This document shows, piece after piece, positions 13,582 through 26,000 of a stretch of DNA of 64,000 nt. The DNA lies in NCBI RefSeq assembly GCF_000204055.1, contig NW_006768770.1, positions 1,875,589 to 1,939,588 on the forward strand, written 5' to 3'. The stretch is from Melampsora larici-populina 98AG31 (Eukaryota > Basidiomycota > Pucciniomycetes > Pucciniales > Melampsoraceae). Every line of letters starts with the position of its first letter. Position 1 is the first letter of the stretch. The notes beneath the pieces were generated by a model. That model was not told where the DNA came from. It searched no databases and was given only the letters and a program-made list of their open reading frames with translations. Made by a program: the position numbers and the translations under genes.

Positions 13582-14131
13582 TTTAATCGCTTTGACTTTC
13601 CTTGCGGCAATGTGGTGAGCTCATCACATTCCTTCCCCAAATTGGAATTCCAGAGCGTTGGAATGCCAATCTGGTGACATGTCAACCTGGGGCGAAAGGT
13701 GTCATCATCACAGGGTGACAGGTCATCATGCGCAAACCATCCCTGGCTCACGTCCTTCATCCAAATCAAACCCAGACATGCCGAAATCGCCCTTCCCTCT
13801 GGAAGTCAACTTCATCAAGCCGGTAAACACCTTTTCGATCTCGCCCGCGATGTTCCCACCAACCACTGATAGATCTAGGATGCTGCATTCCACTTGAGAT
13901 GTGAACAATTTTGGGCTCTGGAATGCATTCCGAATCGCACACTAAGACAGGTCGGTGTCGAACACTAAACTAGTATGGCGATCCAAACTGCTGATGTACA
14001 CGGATTTTTGCAAATCGGGGGGCACATTGCCTACGCCTTCAAAACCAAGCTTTTGCAGGCCTTCAAATGAATCGATAATCGTTCTCTCAGCACCTTTTTA
14101 TTCTTCAGCATTACTCATATTCATATTCAAT
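13582..14131. other. no supported gene
   Basis: Short reading frames on both strands only; probable promoter side of the gene starting at 14132. Confidence 0.35.
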
Positions 14132-15952
14132 ATGGATATGAATATGGATGATCTGTTTGCAGATGATACGCCCATGGAGGAAAGCCAGTCTGACTTGCTC
14201 CCTTCACAGAACAAGCCTTCCATACGCCGTGAATTTGATCATTTCATCTCTCTCATATTCGCTCCTACTTTCATTGACTGACTCTTTTCTTTGTTGGTCT
14301 CCATCAAATCACTCTTATCCCTCTTAGCATCGCGAAGTGCGATTTCGGTCACCGCGGAATCACCCCAGACAGTCGCTGCAACCCTATTCCGCCCGCCCCA
14401 ACCACGTAACACACCTGCATCAGTGTCTTCACGCACACCCGCTGGCCGCAACAGGGTGAAGACATTTGCCAACCTTCTTAAACTCACCAAGGATAATCAG
14501 GAAATCTTACAGAAGATGATTGATGTAAGCCTCCCTCCTAACGTTCATGTTATATCCAATGCTCTTGTTGCGCCTAGAAAAGTAGTCTTAGAAGTGACCT
14601 TCTCACCTCCCTCTTTGGGCAGAACACACTGCCTGGCGAAGAATACTTAGGAACGCTCTCGTACTTGGTTTTTGCTTGTCAAGAAGGCAGAGCGGGGGGA
14701 TCCGGGTTAAAGTGGGTAGCTGGTCGGGTGATCCGAGTGAGTCATTGGCATCACCTTGTCAGTGTAATTTCTAACCAATCTTCGTTTTGGTCCAACTTTG
14801 GTGTTATGTGCTGTCAAAGGATTCTCTCAAGGACCAGGTGGCCGAGTTCGTCTTCCGGCCTGACATTCAGGCCTTCAGCAAGAGCGTGGCCGAAGATCAC
14901 ACGACCATGTTTCAGAGCCTAGAGGTTCTTACATTTGTAAGTGTGAACTATCGTTTATACTGCTTACCACCCTCACTGTTTATTTGAAATCACTAACTAC
15001 CCTAAACACCCACAGAACTTTGTCAAGACTCTCAAGCCCGATTTTGTAGAGGCTCACTGTCCTGGCGATTATATCGCCGGTGAGGCATGTATTCCAGGTG
15101 CTGCGATGTACCTGTTTGTCAAGGAGATTCTCAAGAACCAGCGCTCCAAGGTACGCTCAGCGGTGAGTGCCAGTCTTTTTACAAGTTGAACTGACCTCTG
15201 AACCGGGTGGCGTTCAGATCATCGACGATGATGCTGATTTTGTTCCTGCACCCTTGATTCGAATAAGCTTCTCACAAACATCCTCGGGGTTAACGAGACC
15301 AGTGTGCTCAAGGTGCCCGCAGCCAAATCGATGTTACTTCAGGTACGTTCCATCTCCGGCAAATTTCTCGATTCTAAACGCTGACTGTCCATTCTTCAGG
15401 TGGGTCGAACGTTTCTGCCCCACGTACGAGCCTTGGAGGACCATGAGGTCTTGCCGAAACTGGGCCGTCCGACAGTGATCAGAATGATTTTCATGGTAAG
15501 TCTTGTGGGTTTTCAGGAGGCAAAATATCATACTGATCTAGCCACCGTGTTGTAGTGATATGTAACCGCTTACAACTACCTCAATCACACCGAAAACAAA
15601 AAGCGTTGCCAATGGACGCTCATGGACGAGGCGCTTGCGGAACTGCGCGCTAGACCCAATAGCAATGCAAATTTGTAAGTTTTTGGATTTCTCTAGGACT
15701 ACGGTCTGTCTGAGACTGACTTGACCCGCTCGTATGTCTTGCAGATACTTTGCTACAGTCCTGCGTTATGACCGAGACGTTTTCGATGGTAAGCGTACAT
15801 GGGCGACTATCAAGGCGTCTGTCAAACTCCCAGCCCCTTTTGTGGATCAAGTCCTAGCATCTGTTCAACCCCAGAGTGGCTCCGAAGTCATTGGTAATGT
15901 TTTAGACGGGTCTGGTAATCAGGCTACGGGGGAAGAATTTGAGGAGGAGTGA
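14132..15952 (+). pseudogene. unrecognised multi-exon protein with two lesions
   Basis: A spliced frame can be followed across most of the interval. Exons with phase-consistent GT-AG introns: 14132-14228, 14328-14524, 14623-14736, 14820-14936, 15016-15162, 15218 onward, then GRTFLPHVRALEDHE (about 15403-15494), YNYLNHTENKK (about 15570-15676) and a last exon from about 15745 to the stop at 15952. The N terminus is acidic (MDMNMDDLFADD). The body is helical, with a conserved-looking DFVEAHCPGDYIAGEACIPG segment. Lesions: a frameshift at about 15261-15266 and a TGA at 15556-15558 at the start of an exon. Function unknown; the many introns suggest a once-functional host gene rather than an element. 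Confidence 0.5.
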
Positions 15953-15959
15953 AACCCCA

Positions 15960-16789
15960 TGTACATAGATAGTTTGAACACCAATGCCAATGTTCTTTTA
16001 ATTCAATGTAAACATGTTGGCTGTCTCCATCAGGTTTTCACCCTACCAGGGAAGGAGCAAGTGCGAGCGATCATTCAGACGCGTCAAATCGGTCTGGCTG
16101 TACTACTGGCGGTCCTCAGCGCGCGGACTGCTAAGTCAAGAGACGTGCCTGCCGCCGGCGTGCTGCGTGTTCAACCTGTGAGAGCTCCTCACGTGGAATC
16201 GGGCAACCGTGTTTGCCTCTCCTTCACGCGCATTACATATGGTACGCACGGCCTATCAGACACTTGCGCGAGTACACAACGTCCCTGTACACGTTTGTGC
16301 AACATGGGGAGTTCGCGTGGAGGAGACGAATTTGCGCTCGGCGTGAATTGCACGCGGAATCGCCCTGCCAAATGATTCCGCGTGAAATTCACGTGACAAC
16401 CCTTCAGTGGTGTACTTTCAAATCCAAGCTTGATGTTGCCTTGAATCGCAAACCACCACCTGCTGGGACCTTGTAAGTTATCTGGGATGGTACCCTCTGG
16501 TTGACTTTTGAAAAAAACAGGCAAGTTTTCACCCGGATGTCAGGAATTCTCGTATTTGATTTCTATTGTGATTGGTTTCACCCATACGGGAGCAAAAGAG
16601 GACGCAAACATAGCGCAGGCCTCATCCTTTTAATCTGTCTAAATCTACCTCCTGACATTTGTTACCAATCAGAGAATATATTTGTGTTGAGCTGTTGGAA
16701 GTGTGCTTGCAGGATTAATCACTTGCAGTCTGGAGGAGCTGTATTGTAGAGACATGTACCCACCACAGTGACAACATTGGCAACACAAG
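15960..16789. other. no supported gene
   Basis: Short reading frames only. Nothing recognised before the tRNA-like sequence. Confidence 0.35.
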
Positions 16790-16873
16790 TGTCTGTAGCC
16801 TAGTGGTAAAGGCAGCACTCTAGTATGTGTCTCAGTTAGCACTGAGGTCATGGGTTCAAATCCCATCAGACAC
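16790..16873 (+). tRNA. tRNA-like sequence with long variable arm (pseudo-tRNA or SINE head)
   Basis: Seven perfect acceptor pairs (GTGTCTG with CAGACAC), a four-pair D stem (GCCT/AGGC) with an A-box-like TAGCCTAGTGG, a five-pair T stem (ATGGG/CCCAT) around TTCAAAT, and a B-box GGTTCAAATCC. The 84-nt length and a CTCAG/CTGAG hairpin fit a type II (Leu/Ser) tRNA. The anticodon arm does not fold properly (at best four pairs, one of them G-U, around an 8-nt loop), so no anticodon is assigned. It is likely a tRNA pseudogene or tRNA-derived SINE head. It abuts Tnp2 coding sequence within about 10-20 bases downstream. Confidence 0.6.
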
Positions 16874-16879
16874 ATAAAT

Positions 16880-19821
16880 ACATTTTACCATGGTATAACA
16901 CCCAGTCGCCAAGAACCAAAGAGCCATCACATGTATCTCTTACTAGCACCACTAATCAAGGAGCTCAATGACCTATGGAAAGGTGTTTGGTTTAGTAAAA
17001 CCTCACTCCACCCCACAGGTAGAGTCATTAGTGTTACTTTACGGCCAATCATTGCTGATGTACCAGCAATGAAGAAAGTATCCGGGTTTTCTGGACACAG
17101 TTCCACTAACTTCTGCTCAAAGTGTTACATCACAATTGATGATGTCAGCTATGTTGACATGAAGGTGTTCAAATCCCGCACTACAGATCCCCCATTCTCA
17201 CAACTCACGAGCTCAACATGATCCACCAGAGTGTTTCTAATGTGATAGTGCCATCATGGATGACGTGTGTCCCAGCAAAAATTGACATGCCAATGTCAGG
17301 TACACCTAAAGCAGCCAAGTGGCTATCTTTGTACACAGTCTACATGGTTTTATCTCTTATCCCGTATCACCACCATGCTGAACCAAATTCCAATGCTGCC
17401 AAAATCCATCTGGCAATTACCCTTGCTACACAGATAGAAAACATCCGTGTCTTGCGCACACTCACTGATCAAGATCTGAACACACTTCCAAATCTACTTG
17501 TAGAATATCGCCATCATCTGCTAGCAGGCTGGCCTTCCATCAAATCAAAGCCAAACCTCCACTTTGCGCAACATCTTGCTACTCAATCCCGACTACTTGG
17601 ACCTCCGTGTACACTGCCTGCTGGTCTGGAGAGCGTATCATAGGTTCAATGGTCAAAATGCCAAAAAGTGGGGACAGAGGTGAGTTTATTGTGATCACGT
17701 TCATATTTTCAGTGTTGAAAGCACTAACATTATGACCTCCTTGTTCCAGGTGTCGTTGGCCAGACAATGATCCGGAAGCACACTCAGTGGGCTTCTTTTC
17801 TCAACTTTCTTAAGAATGTACCGTTGGACTATGCACAACAGATTGGTGCTGATATTATACTGAAGGCCTCATCGTGTAAATGGCAATCTTATTTACCATT
17901 GGCGGAATTAAGCAAATCAATTAGACCGTTATTAGAAGAGATGGGCCTTGATAGCCAAGTGACTGTTGAGAAGACCTCAATTTGGCCGCACACACTGCGC
18001 CAAATTGCAAATTTACCGTGGAGTTTAGAAAATTGAGTAGACATAGAAAATTATAGAGAAGCTGGCAAGGGTCAGAAAAATATGAAAAAATAATGGGAGG
18101 GCCCTTTGATGCATTCCAATTGTCTGGCATATTTTTTCATATTTTTAAAACCACAATGCATATAACACTACACAAAACATAATATCTTCTGGGCAGAGAA
18201 TACAAAAACCAACAAACAGTGATATTGAGCAGTCTTGGAGAGAGACAAAAATACACAAAAATATGCATATTGTTCCTATGGCTGAGACCGTGGATTTGAG
18301 TATTTTTTTGTATTTTTAGTGCGCAGATTGTTGATTGTACTAACAAAAAACCTCCAAGTTTCTCAGATTACAACCTGTAACACGGATTGGAATTTGGCCA
18401 AGGGGTGACAAGGGGATATCTGGAATTCTATATCCCTCATATCTTTTGCAATTCTGGGTCAAAACACTTGATAGTTAGCTGATTAGGAAGCAATGAAATG
18501 CATTTGAATGTTATGTTGATGCATCAAATCTGTAGCTCCGCTACAAAAAAACCTATTTGTCTTCAAAACAATTTCCTATATAGCCACATAGATATTCTTT
18601 GGGATTAGATGCAGGTTTGTTGTCTCAATGAAAGATATAGTCACAGAGTTTGGCTTTCCAATGAAGAAAAAATTAAGTGGTTTGACCAAGAATTGACAAA
18701 GATATAAGGGATTGTTGAACTCAAATTATGCCCTCCAATGTCTGTTACAGGTTGTAATCTAACAATCCTGGAGGTTTTTTGTTAGTACAATCAACAATTC
18801 TCACACTAAAAATACAAAAAAATACTCAAATCCAAGGTATCAGCCATAGGAACAATATGCATATTTTTGTGTATTTTTGTCTCTCTTCAAGACTGCTCAA
18901 TATCACTGTTTGTTGGTTTTTATATTTTCTGCCCAGAAGATATTATATTTTGTGTAGTATTATATGCATTGTGGTTTTAAAAATATGAAAAAATATGCCA
19001 GACAATTGGAATGCATCAAAGGGCCCTCCCATTATTTTTTCATATTTTTCTGACCCTTGCCAGCTTCTCTATAATTTTCTATGTCTACTCAATTTTCTAA
19101 ACTCCACGGTAAATTTGCAATTTGGCGTAGTGACAATGGACAGTCATTCAGTACACATGATGAACATCCCGGCAACAGCTATATCGAGTTCACCTTTTGG
19201 GGGGAAAGAGGATGTGGAGTGATCCACCACATCATACAGGCTTCTAATGTTTCTCTACCAATCTTTGTTCTTCATGTGTTCCATGACCTTGACTCAAATG
19301 ACAAGCATTGAAGCCCTTATAAATTGCTACCACATCTTAATGCAACAGTGAAGTACAATAATAACCTTTTACTTCAATCCATCTATGAATAAGACATATT
19401 TGGTAATTGTGCTGCATTACATAATTTATCAGGAACATTTGGAATAGAGAAATCAACAATCACCCTAGTCAGTCTTTGCAGTATGGTGAGGTCTTTCTCT
19501 TTTCCCTGTACATACATGCACCTAGAACTGAAAGCATTATGTATGTATCCAGAGCATTGCCAACATGTCTTCAAGCTGACATTGGAATTGTATGCTCATC
19601 ATCAAGTTGTTATGAAACACACGAGGTCAAACTCATTCTACAAATCTCCATTCATTATAAATGTAATCTCTATACAAACAATGGAATTCATTTGTGATAC
19701 ACACGGTGTAGAACTCTTTCAGTACACAGCTGAAAGCAGAGCCAAGAAGGGGATGAATGAAGACACAAATCAACAAACACACACAATCAAAAGAGGAATA
19801 AGTCTTGAGATGGTGAATTGA
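16880..19821 (+). pseudogene. Tnp2-family (CACTA) transposase pseudogene, truncated and interrupted
   Basis: Tnp2 hallmarks appear in order: LLAPLIKELNDLW and GVWF (about 16940-16990), PIIADVPAMKKVSGFSGHSS, FCSKCYITIDD, KLHFA-type histidine region (about 17550), GERIIGSMVKMPKSGDRG (about 17630-17685), then after an intron (about 17686-17750) VVGQTMIRKH. The C-terminal domain resumes at 19136 (GNSYIEFTFWGERGCG) and continues to LHNLSGTFGIEKST (about 19410-19460). The N-terminal half is missing upstream of the tRNA-like sequence. Lesions: a frameshift at about 17595-17605, insertion of a 1140-bp element at 17993, and a TGA at 19309-19311, beyond which the same frame stays open for 24 codons. 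In Tnp2 proteins the DDE domain catalyses cut-and-paste transposition; this copy is dead. Confidence 0.75.
17993..19132. mobile_element. non-autonomous CACTA-type element with about 390-bp terminal inverted repeats
   Basis: The ends are CACTGCGCCAAATTGC at 17993 and, on the other strand, CACTACGCCAAATTGC ending at 19132. They are flanked by a 3-bp target duplication ACA (17990-17992 and 19133-19135). CACTR termini plus a 3-bp duplication define the CACTA (En/Spm) superfamily. The arms (17993-about 18380 and about 18742-19132) are near-identical inverted copies rich in A-tract/T-tract motifs; the 360-bp loop is unique and non-coding. It interrupts a Tnp2 reading frame; removing it with one ACA rejoins the frame exactly. 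Confidence 0.88.
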
Positions 19822-21238
19822 AAGACTTCAAACAAAAAAATAAATGCCCTTCTTAAACAGGGACTTTGATTATCAATGAATTAAATTTAAGACCTTCAAG
19901 TCTTTGGATTAATAAGAACCAGGCTGAAATAGGACAATAACTTCAAAAATAGCACAGTCTAGGCGCACTCAGGCACCTTCCAAATGAGCAAATGAGCTGA
20001 CAACTCAACAAGAAATTAATTAAAAGATGAATAAGGGTCTTATTATTATAAAATTCCAACTTTCATTAGTTGTTTACCTGAATGATAATAATAAAAGATA
20101 AAAGCTTATTCTAAAAATCTAGTAATTACTTTTGCTGACTAAAAGGATCCCAAAGGGGAAGAAAAGAGACACTTGACTATATCAAAATTGAAACACACAA
20201 AAAAAGATAAGACAAAAAACACCCCTCAAACTCGAAATTCACCTTCATACAGCTTTTTCACAGCATAACTCTCAATGAACCCCCAAAATAAAGCTGATAG
20301 ACGGATGCAGCACACACAAATTGAAAATATACAAACTTTCAAGCTCATAAGCAGCACTGTAACTTAGCTGTTTACTACAAAAACCCAAATTTCCGCCATT
20401 TTCCCTTCACAGCTGAATTAAGATAAGAAAAAGGGACCATATAAAAATTCTGAAGGGACAGAAAAAAAGGTCTGCTTCCGCTCTACAACTTTGCTCAGCC
20501 AAGCTAAACTCTAACTCTATTGGTTGTACCCTTAAAATGAAATTCGATTTTATGTGAAAATACTCGAAATTGGATTTACCCAGTTTACCACCTGATATTA
20601 CCACTAAAGTTGATAAGGATGATGCTTAAAATTAAAGTTGTTGGGAAATATGCGAAAATAGAATCTACCCCAACTAACATCTACCCTGAAATGGTGCCGT
20701 GGTACCCTTGAATTCAAAGTTCCCTGCCAAAACTATGCAATTCTCAGCCTTCGAAAGTCATTTTTGAGTTTCGTAATGTCGGAAATTCTCCTATGTCAAA
20801 TGTAATTGTAATTTTCAATGTTGTATTGCAAAACTTTGTTGTTGTATCATCTACTATGGTGCCCATTCAACTTTGAACCCTAAGGGCCCGTTTGGTTGCC
20901 AGAGATTATCGCATACTACAGTAAAAGTGTACTGCATTAATGGACCCAAAACCACAGTAAAAGTTCAAACTCACAATTAATCGGAGTACAGAATTAAACA
21001 GTGATAATTGGCAATAATCGTTTGGCAACTCAAAACCACATCCGCATTATAGTGGTTGTGAAAACTGGTGGTTTTTTATTTGTACTCCAATGATGAAAAG
21101 TCTCATTATCGATGCTTCGTAAAAACTTCTGTAAGGCTATGAACTTAGCAACTAAATGTATGTTTGACTTATGGGTTACACATTAAATTTCTGGATGATA
21201 GCAGGTGACATATTCAATAGATTTGAGACAGGCTTCAT
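19822..21238. other. AT-rich interval without supported gene
   Basis: No coding signal. A GGGCCCGTTTGGTTGCCA motif at about 20883 resembles ends of some MITEs, and an imperfect inverted match (GTTGCCA...GATTAT) lies near 21007-21026, but no full second terminus or target duplication is visible. Confidence 0.4.
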
Positions 21239-22068
21239 TTAAAGCGCAAATTTTTCTTCAATAGTCAACCTTGAAAGGAAAATTAGTTCATAACAAATCT
21301 CAGGAAGCCCGGGGCAAACGGCAGCATTTGTGTTGATGTGAGTTGGTCCAGTCCGACATTGATCAATTCTTTGGGAGGCCAGTAGTTCACCCTGAGTGGA
21401 AGAACTGTTTTGAAATGATAGCTTGTTGATTTGGCAAATAAGTGAATTGAATTGTTGACTTCTCCAGACAAGGCCTACAGCTGGGTCAAGGGTCATTTCT
21501 GGCTGCCACTCTGTGTCAGAGCAACAGTCATGATCTGGCAGAATGTCTGTTGCTTGCTCATGAATATTACTGGCCACTAGAAGACAATCCAACGTTTTGA
21601 AACAATATTGAAAAAGCTGTGATTCATACACAAAAAACCAGCATGAGACTAACAAAGATTTGACACTGCAAAATGATTTGACTCACCATTCTTTTCTTAC
21701 GGCACATTTCTTTTTGTAAGACCTTTTGGGGAGATTGTCTGTTTTGACGGATTTACACGGAATGTCCACGCATCCATCAAAGTACTATGCTGATGCATGT
21801 TCCTTTGGTGTTTTGCGCTTGAGTCACTGAATGTTTGTTCAGAGCTCCTTGTGAATTTGCATACTGCCAATGTTTCACAATGAAAATGGCGATTGTTTGA
21901 TTCCAAGGGTCCTTGTCAGGCAGCTTCCAATCAAATGACAGTTGATTGATGCCGTGATTTTGCAAATCTGAAAGACATAATGACTTGTAGATATATAGCG
22001 TCTGTTGGGGTACTCCAGCTTTGAGCGTAGTTGATGCCGTTGGAAAAACCCGGCAATTGCTCATAATT
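21239..22068 (-). pseudogene. unrecognised minus-strand coding remnant, cut by Copia insertion
   Basis: Two minus-strand blocks (about 22060-21790 and 21655-21239) have protein-like composition, for example WKLPDKDPWNQTIAIFIVKHW and CSDTEWQPEMTLDP. The upstream edge coincides with the Copia insertion at 22069, and minus-strand coding-like sequence reappears at 29031-29357 on the other side. Family unrecognised; frames shift between the blocks. Confidence 0.3.
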
Positions 22069-22983
22069 GTTGTGATACTGTGATACTGAACCTACCACGG
22101 TGTCCGCTTTGACATCTCTAATTACACTCGTCAAGGACTTCCGGCATCTATTACACATTATGTACGACTGTTACGAATCAAGAGGAAATGAAGGAGAGTT
22201 GAGTTATGAAATGATCTGTTACGGAAGTGTATGTTTGTTTTGGGAATAAGTCGTGTGACTTGAGCTGTGTGTTTTTCTTTCTCTTTTAATATGTTACGTA
22301 TTCACGGTTGTGTTTGTGTGTGATGCTCGTATAACTAGCTACTGTTGTTCAACACCCAGATTCTTTTCCCTCATCGAAAAGAATCTGTGAGTGATTTTCC
22401 TTACACCTATCCTTCCTAACATCATCAGCCTGACCATTAGCTCTTATATATGTTTATTCAGTATTTTAGTGTTTACTCATCTTTTCATTTGATCTCTTTA
22501 CTTGACCTTGTTGCATTCGCACACGTTTGTGTCATTTCACTATATCTTTCTCTTTCTTTCATTTTTACTAATTGTTGTTGCGCTAGGTTTGTCTCGTTCT
22601 TATTAGCATCTTTTAGCTGAGTGAGGCCTGTTGCCAAAACTCACATCAGACCTGATTTCCCCAGGTATGATTAGTTTACAAATCATCGAAAAGAATCTTA
22701 TTTTAGTGTTTACTCATCTTTTCATTTGATCTCTTTACTTGACCTTGTTGCATTCGCACAGGGTTGTCTCATTCTTATTAGCATCTTTTAGCTGAGTGAG
22801 GCCTGTTGCCAAAACTCACATCAGACCTGATTTCCCCAGGTTTGTCTCGTTCTTATTAGCATCTTTTAGCTGAGTGAGGCCTGTTGCCGAAACTCACATC
22901 AGACCTGATTTCCCCAGATCTGCTATATTTCGGCATAGCCACGATACTCAGCTCATCTCAAGCCTGCACCTCTCATCTTTACA
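22069..22983 (+). repeat. Copia 5' LTR with internal repeats
   Basis: The LTR is 915 bp. It contains three copies of a roughly 78-bp unit beginning TTGTCTC and ending GATTTCCCCAG (from about 22588, 22763 and 22841) and two copies of a 60-bp block starting TATTTTAGTG (about 22462 and 22701). The same arrangement is in the 3' LTR, so the duplications predate insertion. Confidence 0.9.
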
Positions 22984-22997
22984 TGGTAGCGAGAGTC
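22984..22997 (+). other. Copia primer-binding site
   Basis: TGGTAGCGAGAGTC follows the LTR end immediately. TGGTAGCG matches the 3' end complement expected for initiator-Met tRNA as used by Ty1; the match beyond eight bases is not verified. Confidence 0.6.
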
Positions 22998-23043
22998 TTT
23001 GACACTGTTCAAAAACTCCAACTTTTTCCGACGACTTAACTGA

Positions 23044-26000
23044 ATGCAATCACCTGACGAAGACGATTCCACCAATCCAACTGACACCGAATCAAATTCT
23101 GACTCTGACGCATCGAGTTCCGTTAAATCTTCTGACACAGTCAAACGTACCTCCACTGGACTAAAATCTCTTGTTCTAACTTCGAAATTGCCCTCATCTC
23201 CAATGTCGACCAACAAGGCTTCATCACTTGAAAACTTAACGCCGTTACAATCTTTCATACATCGCACGACTGCTTCCCTCAGTAAATTCAACATCAAAAA
23301 TGATCTTACAGATGAGAATTTTAACTACTGGAACTTATTGATTCACGAATCTATAGAATCTTTAGGCTATGAGTCTTACTTAGATGTGTGTGATTATGTT
23401 GATCCGACTCTTACTGAGGAGAAACATAAGAAAATCAAATTTCTATTGACTACATGGATACTGAACAAGTGTGATGGAGTAAATGGTGAACGTGCTAGAG
23501 ATGCTTTAACTGTTCGAGACCCTGAAACGAAAACCATGACTATACACTACGACCCTTATGTTTTATGGAAACATCTCAATGATTATCATTCGACGATTTC
23601 TGAAGCCAAGCTCAAGCATATTGAGACTGCCTTACTTTCAATGACTCAACTACGATCAGACTCATTGAAAGTTCACATAGACAAGTTTTCCTCTTTGTTA
23701 CGTGAATATCATAAATATAAAGGAGATATGCAAGATGGTCAGGTTGCTCGAACTTTGATTAAGAGCTTGAAGCCTGGTTATGAAGTAACTATTGCCATCA
23801 TCTATCGAGTCATTCAACCTCTCACTTTCGAAAAAGCCAAACGAGAACTCTTATTATATGAAGACGAACAACAATACGCTGGAACTTCGTTACATCAAGT
23901 GTCTCACCAAGTTTCTCACTACTCAGCTCAACCGAGTCAAATGATGAAGTGTACTGTTGATAGATGTGTTGGTGATACTTTTCAAAATCCGCACAAACCC
24001 AATCAATGCTTTAAAAGACCTGAAAATTTTAGTAAGCGTGATGAGTGGATGGCAAAGCAAGATGAAAACAAGAAAAGATTCAAACGTCGAAACAATCAAC
24101 ATCAAAGCAATTCCAACGCTAGTGCTAGTGCCATTAGAGGAGTTAGAATTGTGAGACCTCCTGCAACTTCCGCCAATCATGCAATGACTTTTCTTATCGA
24201 TCTTCAACCCGTCAAGCATCAAATTCCAACAACTGTATCCACTGAGATTCACGAGGTAATTCAAGTACTAGACGTATCCTCTGCATTTATTCAAGCTCCT
24301 ATTCATCATGACATCGAGTATCAACAACCTGAATTTCGCCAAGTCACTGATCTATCGGCTCAGGGTTCGGAACTTATTGATTTCGCTACTGCTTCCTCAG
24401 TAACCCCATCGGAGGGTATATGGGCGTTAAACAATACGGGGGCGTCCCATCACATGTTCAATGACATCTCTTTGTTCGACGCTTCTACCGTCAAGCCTCT
24501 TGAAGACACCAATAAACGTTTACGCCTAGCAGGAGGAGATGCATCGTTAGCGGTACATTCAACAGGTTCCGTTAAACTACGGGCTGGCGATGGCACAATC
24601 TTCACGTTGGCCGATTGTTTATACGTTCCTGAGCTTAGCAGAAATTTAATCGCTGGAGGAGCTTTATTAAAGAAGAGTGTTGTTACACTTATTAACTCAA
24701 CAGACCCAGATTGTTTTAGTTTGGTCATGGGACAATGCGCTCTATTTAACGGGGCTTTTTCCGGAAACCTTATGCTTATCTCTCTTGAACCTGTGAGTTC
24801 GGCCGTCTTCACTCAAAATTCACACATCAACACTCACTCTTGCAATCTTCAACATCAACGTCTAGGCCATGTAAGCAACAAATATCTGGATAGGATGAAT
24901 AAGCATGGATCTGTGGATGGGTTATGTGATCAAACTGCTCCTACCAATCATTGTCCTATATGTATTCAATCTAAATCCAAGAAGCTTCCTTTTTCCTCCA
25001 CTCGACCTCGTGCTATCAATTTCCTTCAGAATGTTCATGTGGATCTTAGTGGTATCAATCGTGTCTCTGGACTACATCAAGAGCACTATTTTATCATGTT
25101 CACGGACGATTTTTCCTCTTTTCGCCATATCTTTCCACTATGCAATAAGACCAAAGAAACCGTTTTTAACATTTTTCTCAAGTACATAGCTTTGGCTGAA
25201 CGTCAAACTGGCAGGAAAATTGTTCAGTTCACAATGGACCAAGGGAGCGAATTTGTGAACTCCATTATGGATGGATTTTGTGAAGAAACCGGTATTGTAC
25301 TACATTTTACCGCAAGCTACACCCCTGAGCAAAATGGCGTATCTGAGAGAGGGAATCAGACCATCAATAATCGAGCCCGCTCTATGATGGTACAGTCAGG
25401 AGGGCCTCCAAACTTTTGGTATGAAGCTTGTGCTACTGCAGTGTTCATCACAAATCGCCTCACTACCTCAGCCATTCCTGATGGAAGAACGCCGTTTGAA
25501 CTATGGAATTTTCGAAAACCTAATATCAGTCATTTACGTGTTTTTGGATGTCAGGCCAACCATCTCATTCGAAAAGAGATTCGACCAGGTAAATACTCAC
25601 CGGTCACCTCGGAAGGAGTTCTCCTTGGGTTTCAAGATGACAACTTCAACTACAGAATCTTTGATCTGGAAACTAGGAAAGTTATTTTAACCCACAATGT
25701 CAGCTTCTGTGAATCGGTTTTTCCTCTGAAAACAGGGAACATGCCGTTGTTACCATCACATTCAAAAAATGAAGTACCTCTTGCTATTGAAACACCAAAT
25801 CGTTTTTACCAATTGCCCATAGAAGATGACGATAGTGAATCAGAAGATCTAGTACCCAAAATTCCCAAAGCTACACCTCAAGAGCAAAGAGAAGCTGTGC
25901 CTTCACCTGCAGATGTCATTCCACCTGCGTTAGAGACTCCATCTATCGAAGTTCGTCGATCAAGTCGGGTGAAAGATGCTCCTAATTATAAAGGAATGGG

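Noticed and set aside
16669..16875. Minus-strand reading frame over the tRNA-like sequence
   Set aside because: It is the antisense of the tRNA-like element; such frames commonly arise from tRNA sequences.
20883..21026. Possible MITE starting GGGCCCGTTTGG
   Set aside because: Only a short imperfect inverted match and no second terminus or duplication.
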